Numbered from the stretch's first letter, positions 7,661 to 13,662 are shown. The stretch: 16,556 nucleotides of DNA from Planctomycetes bacterium GWF2_50_10 (GCA_001824635.1 MHYB01000010.1:1230-17785), one strand, 5' to 3'. Numbers and translations are program-made. The notes: a model not told the origin generated them from the letters alone.

Positions 7661-8608
7661 ATGCACTGTGAAAAGTCAGCATGGGCAAGAGTACTTGCCC
7701 ATGCTACGGCCCTTTCAGGGCTTAAGACGCAAGTTCGTTATAAAGCAAAATTTATTAAAAGGCAGGAAGCTTTTACGCTGGTTGAATTGCTTATAGTAAC
7801 AAGCATTATAGCGATGCTGCTGTCGATAGTATTGCCGGTGCTGAGCCGTGTTCGGTCGCTGGCGAAGACGGCTATGTGCCAGACAAATGAGCGTCAAATC
7901 GGTCTTGCTCTCAATAATTATGCCGCGAGTCATAATGGGCTTCTTGTGCCGCAGGCATGCTATCCGTGGATAAGCCAAATGGAAGCCCGTCAATGGGGCG
8001 AGGGGATCAACTGGCAGCACTGCCTTATTAATCCTTACAATCCCCGCGAAAGTGTGACAGCGAGAAGAGGCGACCAAGGCCTTGCAAAAATTCGGTGCCC
8101 GAACTGGCCAAAGGGTCTGGCTTCGTTTGGGGCAGCTTTGCTGGGCACGGGAGGCTATGCGATCAATGACAATCTCGATGGTATCTGTTCATGGCAGATA
8201 ATTCCTGGGGCGAATCCGGAGCTTTTGCGACAATCCTATATCCCGCCTAATATCAATAATGTGCGCAGTCCATCGTCAAAATACTTCATAGTTGAGTCGC
8301 TCGCATATGACGGGGATGATGATAATGCGGCGGAGTACTGTAAAGATACGGTGGATTCGTGGGGATTTATCGAGAGCACTACGCTTGGAAAAGGCAAGTC
8401 GTCTTTGAGCTATCGCGGGTGGCTGAGATTTGATCACGGCAGAAACCCATCGGGTGCTTTGGCGACAAAGAATAAAAAGAGCCTTGGGCGTGACAAGCTT
8501 CTTAAACAGAAAACAAATGTTCTTTACATGGACAGCCATTCACAAATCATAACTTTGAAAAACATATCTGAAGCACCAAGTTCGTGGCGGCCGTACCGGA
8601 ATAATTGA
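7661..8608 (+). CDS. Pseudopilin-like protein (prepilin N-terminal methylation domain, H/DxH C-terminus), start uncertain
   Basis: The conserved part begins at 7757 with KRQEAFTLVELLIV, a type IV pilin-like leader and hydrophobic helix (cleavage expected between Ala and Phe, Glu at +5). A ~20-residue membrane helix follows, then RVRSLAKTAMCQTNERQIGLALNNYA, typical of the abundant planctomycete pseudopilin-like proteins. Near the C-terminus FDHGRN and NVLYMDSHSQI match the H-x9-DG style ending. Such proteins are inserted in the inner membrane and processed by prepilin peptidase, but most have no known role. The coordinate given uses the nearest in-frame ATG, which adds a 37-residue repeat-derived leader. 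An ATT at 7754 would give the normal leader MKRQEA. Another in-frame ATG is at 7643. No Shine-Dalgarno is visible. The repeat island may have displaced the native start. Confidence 0.7.
   Translation: MHCEKSAWARVLAHATALSGLKTQVRYKAKFIKRQEAFTLVELLIVTSIIAMLLSIVLPVLSRVRSLAKTAMCQTNERQIGLALNNYAASHNGLLVPQACYPWISQMEARQWGEGINWQHCLINPYNPRESVTARRGDQGLAKIRCPNWPKGLASFGAALLGTGGYAINDNLDGICSWQIIPGANPELLRQSYIPPNINNVRSPSSKYFIVESLAYDGDDDNAAEYCKDTVDSWGFIESTTLGKGKSSLSYRGWLRFDHGRNPSGALATKNKKSLGRDKLLKQKTNVLYMDSHSQIITLKNISEAPSSWRPYRNN
7678..7705. repeat. Perfect 12-bp hairpin
   Basis: Arms AGCATGGGCAAG and CTTGCCCATGCT with a 4-base loop AGTA, the strongest stem in the window. No T-run follows on either strand. It lies inside the open frame leading into the pseudopilin, so an mRNA through here would fold just before the coding start. 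Confidence 0.8.
7709..7721. repeat. Short hairpin, copy 2
   Basis: Identical 13-mer GCCCTTTCAGGGC to that at 7432-7444. Its 3' half belongs to the second copy of the 23-bp direct repeat. Confidence 0.6.
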
Positions 8609-8720
8609 GAAGACCGAATTCAGAAGACAGAATCCGAAAACAAATTCAAAATTCTAAACTCAAAATGACCAAAACAAGAGCACGGGTGCCTAGAGTTTTG
8701 TTTGGAGCATTCGGCAGTAA

Positions 8721-8745
8721 CACAGCCTAGCTTCGCTAGACTGTG
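8721..8745. repeat. Inverted repeat with TTC loop
   Basis: Arms CACAG-C-CTAGC and GCTAG-A-CTGTG around a TTC loop, with a single mismatch in an 11-bp stem. It lacks a T-run. Confidence 0.65.
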
Positions 8746-8791
8746 CCACAAGACTGAAGCCCGAATTCCGATATTCGATATTCTAAGTTTC

Positions 8792-8819
8792 ACCCCCTAC
8801 GGGGGTTCTCTTTCTTTTT
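8792..8819 (+). terminator. Possible intrinsic terminator for the pseudopilin gene
   Basis: ACCCCC-TAC-GGGGGT hairpin (8792-8806) followed by TCTCTTTCTTTTT on the plus strand. It lies about 185 bases after the stop codon. The stem is short and the T-tract interrupted, and the hairpin is also part of the repeat island. Confidence 0.45.
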
Positions 8820-8827
8820 GGTCTACT

Positions 8828-8847
8828 CCAGGGGTTTCCACCCCTGG
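8828..8847. repeat. Perfect 8-bp hairpin
   Basis: CCAGGGGT-TTCC-ACCCCTGG, four-base loop. Same architecture as the CCCAGGGC/GCCCTGGG repeat at 7467-7495. Confidence 0.65.
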
Positions 8848-8860
8848 CTAACAAGCTTGC

Positions 8861-8875
8861 GCCCCTTACAGGGGC
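8861..8875. repeat. Short hairpin related to the 7432/7709 element
   Basis: GCCCCT-TAC-AGGGGC, 6-bp stem and 3-base loop. It differs from the 13-mers in the other island mainly by one extra C/G pair and one loop base. Confidence 0.6.
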
Positions 8876-8925
8876 TCGAAGAAAGACCTATCTCGCCTTA
8901 AGTAGCATGGTGGGAGGTTGTAACA

Positions 8926-8945
8926 CCCAGCATTAACATGCTGGG
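8926..8945. repeat. Perfect 8-bp hairpin downstream of the MgtC-family gene
   Basis: CCCAGCAT-TAAC-ATGCTGGG. It lies 22 bases past the MgtC-family stop codon on the minus strand and could protect or end that transcript, though no U-tract follows. Confidence 0.6.
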
Positions 8946-8967
8946 CTGGGCTTGGCAATTACGTTTT

Positions 8968-9450
8968 TTAGTCCAGGAATGTATCGGTTGGGGGCTTTCT
9001 TTCGGGTGGATGGCCTTCGTTGAGGGTGAAACGGATATTGTGTTTTTTGCCGAATTCGGTTAGCCAGCGTGCGAGTGGGGAGAGGCCAAAGAGGACTATA
9101 AGTGCTGTAAAGGTTGTGATCGCGGCGAGGAGGTACATTTCGAAGCCGCAGGCCATGCCTATGGCGGAGACGAGCCATATTGTCGCAGCGGTTGTTAGGC
9201 CGTGGACTCCGCCGCGATCCTGAATTATGGCGCCGGCGCCGAGGAAGCCTACGCCGGTGACGATCTGTGCGGCGATGCGGGTGATGCTTTCGTCTGAGCC
9301 GAGCTGCTTGCTTACGACGGTAAAGGCGGCGGCTCCCATGCAGATGAGCATGTTGGTACGGAGGCCGGCGGCTTTGCCGCTTAGCTGGCGTTCGGTGCCG
9401 ATCAGTGCGCCGAAGAGGGCTGCAAGTCCCAGTGATATAGCGATGGTCAT
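8968..9450 (-). CDS. MgtC/SapB-family inner membrane protein
   Basis: 160 residues with four or five predicted membrane helices. Family signatures are ALIGTERQLSGKAAGLRTNM (residues 15-34), IVTGVGFLGAGAIIQ (63-77) and GLTTAATIWLVSAIGMACG (84-102). The C-terminal soluble ACT-like domain of true MgtC virulence proteins is absent; only a ~35-residue polar tail follows. The protein is therefore the short SapB/YhiD type, whose biochemical function is unsettled (links to magnesium limitation and ATP synthase control are known for MgtC itself). The Shine-Dalgarno AAAGGT overlaps the stop codon of aroB' and only four bases separate the genes, so it is translationally coupled to the dehydroquinate operon. 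A reason for that coupling is not obvious. Confidence 0.85.
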   Translation of the reverse strand: MTIAISLGLAALFGALIGTERQLSGKAAGLRTNMLICMGAAAFTVVSKQLGSDESITRIAAQIVTGVGFLGAGAIIQDRGGVHGLTTAATIWLVSAIGMACGFEMYLLAAITTFTALIVLFGLSPLARWLTEFGKKHNIRFTLNEGHPPERKPPTDTFLD

Positions 9451-9454
9451 GCGT

Positions 9455-10450
9455 TTACCTTTCGATAAGCGTTTCTTCGACCTTCATTCCGAAATGTCTG
9501 CCGCCTTGTTCTACATGGGCGAGAATCGTGTCGCCGGGTTTTAAAGAGGTTATCGAGACGGGGTCGCCGGAGGGGCGGACTAGTCTTATGGTTTCGGCGT
9601 TTTGGAGGACAAGGCTTATAGTTTCGGTTTTATATTTTGCTTCGACGAGCATGAGGGGGCGTTTTTCGATCTTGCTTCTGCCGAGGTAGGCGGTGGATGT
9701 ATTGCCTTTTGAATCGACTACCATGACCTCGTCGCCGGTTTTGAGGTCGGCGAGGTATTTTGTTTTTTGGCCGGGGATCATGGCATAGGCGTGAACGGCT
9801 CCGGCGTTGACACGGAATGGCCGGGAAGCGACGTACGGGTTATCAATACTTTCGGAGTGGACGAGGAAGAATCCGGTTGAGGTATTGCCGATGAGCATGC
9901 CTTGGCCTGGGTTCATCTGTGTGCAGGTATCGAGGCAGGCGCGGTCGCCCATGCCTAGTTGGCGGACGGAGGTTACGCTGGCTTCGATGAGTTCGATCTT
10001 TTCGGAGACGCTTGTTACTATGGCGGCGGTCTTTATGAGTTCGTTCATATCGGTAGTATCGAGCAGGACGCCATCAACGCCTTTTTCTAGTATTTCGACC
10101 ATCAACTTTGCCTGGGATGAATCGGTTACGCGTACGAAAACGGGGCCTTTGCGGGCTGCAAGGAGATTTTCGATAGGTATGATGGTCCAGTCAAGCATTG
10201 TGAGGACGACTATTTTTTCGCAGGATACGGCAGCGGCGCGTTTCTCATCGTTTTTGGAGTTGATATCGATGAAGACGACGTCGCGGTTGGGCTGGATATC
10301 GCCGGAATCGCAGACGAGCTTTATTAAGCCAAGTTCGAGCATGCGGGGCTTATCTGTGTCTGAGATGACTACCGCCTCGGCGCCGCTTTCGAGGGCGGTG
10401 GTCGCGATATTTTTATTAAATGGTACGAGATTGACCCAGAGCTTCTTCAT
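9455..10450 (-). CDS. aroB': 3-Dehydroquinate synthase II (archaeal type, NAD-dependent)
   Basis: A 331-residue homologue of Methanocaldococcus MJ1249. That enzyme oxidatively deaminates and cyclises 2-amino-3,7-dideoxy-D-threo-hept-6-ulosonate (ADH) to 3-dehydroquinate, replacing classical AroB. Conserved blocks are EASVTSVRQLGMGDRACLDT (residues 156-175), NPGQGMLIGNTSTGFFLVHS (180-199), NPYVASRPFRVNAGAVHAY (204-222), LQNAETIRLV (282-291) and EQGGRHFGMKVEETLIER (314-331). The N-terminus MKKLWVNL matches the family start, supporting the ATG. No Shine-Dalgarno precedes it, only AT-rich sequence with three TAGTAAA units. It follows the ADH synthase by 123 bases and precedes the MgtC-family gene by four, all on the same strand. 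Sequence identity to the family appears high throughout. Confidence 0.95.
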   Translation of the reverse strand: MKKLWVNLVPFNKNIATTALESGAEAVVISDTDKPRMLELGLIKLVCDSGDIQPNRDVVFIDINSKNDEKRAAAVSCEKIVVLTMLDWTIIPIENLLAARKGPVFVRVTDSSQAKLMVEILEKGVDGVLLDTTDMNELIKTAAIVTSVSEKIELIEASVTSVRQLGMGDRACLDTCTQMNPGQGMLIGNTSTGFFLVHSESIDNPYVASRPFRVNAGAVHAYAMIPGQKTKYLADLKTGDEVMVVDSKGNTSTAYLGRSKIEKRPLMLVEAKYKTETISLVLQNAETIRLVRPSGDPVSITSLKPGDTILAHVEQGGRHFGMKVEETLIER

Positions 10451-10452
10451 AA

Positions 10453-10480
10453 TTTACTATTTACTATTTTCAATTTACTA
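10453..10480 (-). repeat. Triple TAGTAAA repeat upstream of aroB'
   Basis: On the plus strand TTTACTA occurs at 10453-10459, 10460-10466 and 10474-10480, two in tandem and one after seven bases. On the minus strand these occupy the place where the aroB' ribosome site should be. The rest of the 10451-10573 gap shows no gene. Confidence 0.55.
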
Positions 10481-10573
10481 TTTTAAAAGGCAGACAGTTA
10501 CAATCCAAAGGCTAACTTACAGTATGGCCGTATGTGCAATTGATATGTCTGCATAAGCTTCTCAATTCTTAAA

Positions 10574-11368
10574 TTAGCTTTCGAGGAGTACCATGGCTTT
10601 TGCGATGGAGTAGCCTTCGTGTACCATTTTGCAGATGGCATTGACCATCTTATCTGGGGTCTTGTGCTGGAAGGCGTTTCTGCCAATCGAGACACCGGCG
10701 GCACCGGCTTTGAGTGCGCCGTCGACCATCTTGAGGATTTCGTCATCGGAGCCCATTTTCTGGCCGCCGGCGATGACGACGGGGACGGGGCAGCCTTCTA
10801 CGACTTCGGCGAAGGATTCGATAGTTCCGGTGTAGACGACTTTGACGATATCTGCGCCGAGTTCTGCGCCGACGCGTGCGGCGTGTTTGACGTTTGCGAG
10901 GTCATATTCGTTTTTGATCTTCGGGCCGCGGGTGTACATCATCGCGACGAGCGGCATCTGCCATTCCATGCATCGTTCGCTGATCTGGCCTAGCTGGCGG
11001 AGCATGATGTTGTCGGTTTCGGCACCGAGATTAATATGGATTGAGACGGCATCGGCACCCATTTTTATGGCTTCTTCGACTGTGCAGACGATCTCTTTTG
11101 TGTTTGGGTCTGGGCTCATGGTCGTACCGGCGGAGAGGTGGACGATCAGGCCGACGTCTTTACCCTGGCCTCGATGGCCGGCGCGGACGATGCCTTTATG
11201 CATGAGGATTGCGTTTGCGCCGCCACCGACGATCTTGGAGACGGTGGTTCGCATGTCCGTAAGGCCTTCGATTGGGCCGACGGTTACGCCATGGTCCATG
11301 GGTATGATGACAGTTTTGCGAGAGTTTCTGTCGATTATTCGTTCTATGCGTATCTGTTTACCTATCAT
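10574..11368 (-). CDS. aroA': 2-Amino-3,7-dideoxy-D-threo-hept-6-ulosonate (ADH) synthase, class I aldolase fold
   Basis: A 264-residue homologue of MJ0400. It is a Schiff-base aldolase that transfers a unit from 6-deoxy-5-ketofructose-1-phosphate to L-aspartate semialdehyde, giving ADH, the first dedicated step of the DAHP-independent route to aromatics. Key residues align with MJ0400 at a constant offset of eight: D25 in PMDHGV (D33), Y145 in MMYTRG (Y153) and the Schiff-base lysine K176 in ADIVKVVYTG (K184). HKGIVRAGHRGQGKDVGLIV (57-76) and GVSIGRNAFQH (225-235) are further family blocks. An excellent AGGAGA lies six bases before the ATG. It is the first gene of the minus-strand aroA'-aroB'-mgtC-like unit and is divergent from the LeuA-like/aroDE pair. 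The related LsrF/FbaB aldolases are less likely given the residue match and the neighbouring aroB'. Confidence 0.95.
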   Translation of the reverse strand: MIGKQIRIERIIDRNSRKTVIIPMDHGVTVGPIEGLTDMRTTVSKIVGGGANAILMHKGIVRAGHRGQGKDVGLIVHLSAGTTMSPDPNTKEIVCTVEEAIKMGADAVSIHINLGAETDNIMLRQLGQISERCMEWQMPLVAMMYTRGPKIKNEYDLANVKHAARVGAELGADIVKVVYTGTIESFAEVVEGCPVPVVIAGGQKMGSDDEILKMVDGALKAGAAGVSIGRNAFQHKTPDKMVNAICKMVHEGYSIAKAMVLLES

Positions 11369-11392
11369 TGTGCTCTCCTAAAGCAAAACCAT

Positions 11393-11422
11393 AGTATATA
11401 TGTCGGCGATTAAGTTCGCCAA
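11393..11422 (-). promoter_or_regulatory. Candidate promoter for aroA'-aroB'
   Basis: On the minus strand TTGGCG (11422-11417) is followed after 18 bases by TATACT (11398-11393), or after 16 by TATATA (11400-11395). The start site would fall shortly before the AGGAGA ribosome site. The -35 is only half consensus. Confidence 0.4.
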
Positions 11423-11423
11423 C
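11402..11423. promoter_or_regulatory. Operator-like dyad between aroA' and the LeuA-domain gene
   Basis: GTCGGCGA, six bases (TTAAGT), TCGCCAAC: 8-bp arms with one mismatch. The dyad overlaps the -35 and spacer of the proposed aroA' promoter, a position where a bound repressor would block transcription. Confidence 0.4.
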
Positions 11424-11485
11424 CTTATTTAGCAGGATTAGGATGGCCAATAATGGATAGAAGGGGATAAAGCTTGCATTTGACC

Positions 11486-11491
11486 TATAAT
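11486..11491 (+). promoter_or_regulatory. Possible -10 element for the LeuA-domain/aroDE transcript
   Basis: A consensus TATAAT lies 42 bases before the ATG at 11534, but no -35 hexamer is seen 16-18 bases upstream (GGGGAT region). It may need an activator or be chance. Confidence 0.25.
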
Positions 11492-11533
11492 CGGGGTAAC
11501 TTTTAGGGTAATAGCTGGGAAAACTGGTGCAAT

Positions 11534-12124
11534 ATGGTCGATGTTACGGCAAAACAGCAGAAGCTCATTTTTTCGGGCGAAATGGGGCCTACCCCCGACC
11601 GCTTGCATGCACAGACAGCAGCGCTGGGGGCGGTACTTACAGACGCGCAGTTTGGGGAAGTGCTTGAGACGATCAACGAACTTTATCAAGTCAAACAGAA
11701 CATTTATTTCGAGGAAATCGCTGCGGTTGTGGATGAGGTAACCCAGTTGGTAGAGCAGCCGGCGAGACTGCTTGGTTTGCAAATAACACTGGGCAAGAGT
11801 TTGGTTCCATCGGCGACGGTTACGCTTAAGACTAGCGAGGGTAAGCAGGTGATAACCGAGGCGGCGGGCAACAGCTCGATGGACGCGATATTTTCGGCTA
11901 TCCAGCAGGCGATGCACATGCGGGTTTTTTTGAGCGATTTCAGTTATGGTACGGTTACGCCGGGGATAAACGCGCTGGGCAAGGCGACGGTTACGGTTGA
12001 GCATCACGGTCAGCATGTAAGCGCGAGGGCGTATTCGACAGACATACTTGAGGCGGGGGCAAAAGCGTTTCTTATCGCACTAAACAAAATCGAACTTAAT
12101 CGCAAAGAGCAATTTCGATCATGA
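11534..12124 (+). CDS. Stand-alone isopropylmalate/citramalate-synthase regulatory domain (LeuA dimer-type) protein
   Basis: 196 residues and no catalytic barrel. Residues ~22-75 resemble the helical linker that follows the HMGL barrel in LeuA-type enzymes (LHAQTAALGAVLTDAQFGEV, then NELYQVKQNIYFEEIAAVV). Residues ~80-188 resemble the allosteric LeuA dimer domain: strand SATVTLKT, then ITEAAGNSSMDAIFSAIQQA, then VTPGINALGKATVTVEHHGQ, then AYSTDILEAGAKAFLIALNK (the D(I/V)VEAS-K-A-ALN signature). In LeuA and CimA this domain binds leucine or isoleucine. Only 165 bases separate the ATG from the divergent aroA', so no barrel is encoded upstream and this is not a simple frameshift. Its TGA overlaps the aroDE ATG as ATGA, implying translational coupling. 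A role as ligand-sensing partner in aromatic synthesis is inference. The ribosome site is weak. Confidence 0.75.
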   Translation: MVDVTAKQQKLIFSGEMGPTPDRLHAQTAALGAVLTDAQFGEVLETINELYQVKQNIYFEEIAAVVDEVTQLVEQPARLLGLQITLGKSLVPSATVTLKTSEGKQVITEAAGNSSMDAIFSAIQQAMHMRVFLSDFSYGTVTPGINALGKATVTVEHHGQHVSARAYSTDILEAGAKAFLIALNKIELNRKEQFRS

Positions 12125-13662
12125 CCTATCTTGCCGTTCCAATTGGGCCGAGAAATGTTGAAATTGGCCTTACGCAGATAGCGGAGGCGATGCGCCTCGG
12201 GGCTGAGATAGTTGAGATACGCGCGGATTATCTGGATGAGCCGGGGGCGTCGGCAGCGGTGGCGATGGTGGAGGCGGCGCGGCGGGCGGGATTGAAAATT
12301 ATTGTGACGGCCCGCGATGTTCGGCAGGGGGGATTTAAAGAAATTGATGAGGCGGCGCGGCTTGAGATATTGGCCGGGGCGGTTGGTGCCGGGGCGGATT
12401 ATGTCGATTGTGAATTCATCAATTACACGCACGCGCATGTTCGCGAGCGGATAAATAACGCGATTGGGCAGTCGCAGTGCAGGCTGATAATTTCACATCA
12501 CGATTTCACTAAGCCGTTTGTGGATCTTGAGGTTTTGTATGCCGAGGTGATCGCGATGAATGGCAACGCTATACCAAAGCTGATTTATACGGCCCGGCAT
12601 GTCAATGACTGTTTCGCGGCATTCGATCTGCTCCATGAGAAGGAAGGCGAGTTGATCTGCTTTGCGATGGGGGCGGCGGGTATGATCAGCAGGATCATCG
12701 CCAGGAAGCTGGGGGCGTTTTTGACGTTTGCTACGATCGATTTGGAAAGCGCGACGGCGCCGGGGCAGTTGACGATCGAGCAATTGAAAAACATTTATCG
12801 GTGGGATGCGATTGGAAATCACACGTCGCTTTATGGTGTGATAGGGTCGCCGGTGGCTCAATCAAAGGGGCCGTTGATACATAACGCGTGTTTTGCACAT
12901 ACAGGGCTTGATAGCCTTTATCTTCCGATATTGCTTGAAGGCGACTGGGTGGAATTTAAGACGTTCATGGACGGCTGCCTGGAACGTGAATGGCTGGGGG
13001 TTAAAGGGTTTTCGGTTACGATACCGCACAAAGAAAACGCGATGGAATATGTGCATCAGACGGGCGGGTTTGTGGATTCACGCGCGATCGAGATCGGCGC
13101 GGCCAATACGCTGACGGTGGCGCTTGGCAGGGCAAGCGCGTTCAATACCGATTACGATGGGGCGCTCGACGCGATAGTTTCGGGGCTGGAAGATAAGAAT
13201 AAACTAAACCAGATGCCGGCGGCGGTTGTCGGGGCGGGGGGAGTCGCAAGGGCGGTGATAGCGGCGCTGACGCATGCGGGGGCGAAGGTTACGATATTTA
13301 ACCGAACTATCGAGAAATCGCGGCATCTTGCGCGTACGTTCAACTGTCATTATGAGCCGATAGAAAACCTGGCGGCGATTTCAGATGCGAAGCTGCTGGT
13401 CAACTGCACGAGTCTGGGCATGTACCCGGAAATTGAAAATACGCCTGTGCCGGCTGAGTTGCTGCGGGCGGGGATGCTTGTGTTTGATACGGTGTATAAT
13501 CCGCGTCAGACGCGGCTGCTGAAGGATGCCCGGACGGCGGGGGCGCGCACTGTGGATGGTTTGGAGATGTTCGTCGCGCAGGCCCGGAGGCAATTTGAGC
13601 ATTTCACGGGGCGAGAAGCGGATATAAATATTATTAAGCAGATCCTGGAAAACGCGATCTGA
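12121..13662 (+). CDS. aroDE: Bifunctional 3-dehydroquinate dehydratase (type I)/shikimate dehydrogenase
   Basis: A 513-residue fusion that converts 3-dehydroquinate to 3-dehydroshikimate and then to shikimate with NADPH. The N-terminal type I dehydratase covers ~1-228: VEIRAD (31-36), general base H127 in ISHHDF, Schiff-base K153 in IPKLIYTAR, and MGAAGMISR (183-191). The shikimate dehydrogenase covers ~235-513: VIGSPVAQSKGPLIHN (240-255), catalytic K304 in SVTIPHKENAM, AANT (327-330), NTDYDG (342-347), dinucleotide loop VVGAGGVARA (369-378), NRT (394-396) and NCTSLGMYP (428-436). At the shikimate-binding SKSP site it reads SKGP, Gly250 replacing the usual second Ser. The same fusion order occurs in plants and chlamydiae as well as in planctomycetes. 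It overlaps the LeuA-domain gene by four bases and ends exactly where the convergent fmdB begins. Confidence 0.95.
   Translation: MTYLAVPIGPRNVEIGLTQIAEAMRLGAEIVEIRADYLDEPGASAAVAMVEAARRAGLKIIVTARDVRQGGFKEIDEAARLEILAGAVGAGADYVDCEFINYTHAHVRERINNAIGQSQCRLIISHHDFTKPFVDLEVLYAEVIAMNGNAIPKLIYTARHVNDCFAAFDLLHEKEGELICFAMGAAGMISRIIARKLGAFLTFATIDLESATAPGQLTIEQLKNIYRWDAIGNHTSLYGVIGSPVAQSKGPLIHNACFAHTGLDSLYLPILLEGDWVEFKTFMDGCLEREWLGVKGFSVTIPHKENAMEYVHQTGGFVDSRAIEIGAANTLTVALGRASAFNTDYDGALDAIVSGLEDKNKLNQMPAAVVGAGGVARAVIAALTHAGAKVTIFNRTIEKSRHLARTFNCHYEPIENLAAISDAKLLVNCTSLGMYPEIENTPVPAELLRAGMLVFDTVYNPRQTRLLKDARTAGARTVDGLEMFVAQARRQFEHFTGREADINIIKQILENAI

Larger units (their letters stand above)
7512..7735 (+). 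repeat. 23-bp direct repeat bracketing a 178-bp hairpin block
   Basis: Identical 23-mers at 7512-7534 and 7713-7735 (core CAGGGCTTAAGACGCAAG). Similarity continues imperfectly for about 30 more bases (TACAAAGCGCAAATTTTAAAA compared with TATAAAGCAAAATTTATTAAAA). The second copy runs straight into the first codons of the pseudopilin. This could be a target-type duplication, a recombination product, or part of the repeat element itself. Confidence 0.7.
7392..7753. repeat. Hairpin-rich repeat island between the protease and pseudopilin genes
   Basis: About 360 bases with no credible gene. The region is almost a chain of perfect or near-perfect inverted repeats: 7432-7444, 7467-7495, 7568-7584, 7597-7609, 7625-7644, 7678-7705 and 7709-7721. 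It also carries a 23-bp direct repeat (7512-7534 and 7713-7735). One frame is open throughout, and part of it reads CWIPACAGMTS, the well-known artefact peptide of widespread intergenic GCCTGCGCGGG palindromes, so this is non-coding repeat rather than protein. The island could also supply termination for the protease gene. Confidence 0.8.
8609..8967. repeat. Hairpin-rich intergenic island between convergent genes
   Basis: 359 bases with no gene seen. The left half (8609-8790) is A-rich, quasi-repetitive text: CCGAATTC at 8614 and 8761, and CGATATT twice in tandem at 8769-8782. The right half holds hairpins at 8792-8806, 8828-8847, 8861-8875 and 8926-8945, with another at 8721-8745. The island sits between the 3' ends of the pseudopilin gene and the MgtC-family gene and shares hairpin types with the island at 7392-7753. 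Confidence 0.75.

Noticed and set aside
7392..7753. CRISPR array
   Set aside because: The repeats are two copies of one 23-mer plus heterogeneous palindromes, with no regular spacer length and no cas genes.
9807..10556. 249-codon plus-strand open frame antisense to aroB'
   Set aside because: It is the complement of a strongly conserved aroB' gene, has no recognisable domain, and has Ser/Thr/Arg-rich composition typical of a shadow frame.
11369..11533. Remnant of a leuA catalytic domain upstream of the orphan regulatory domain
   Set aside because: Only 165 bases are available and they hold promoter-like elements; no HMGL barrel motif is seen in any frame.
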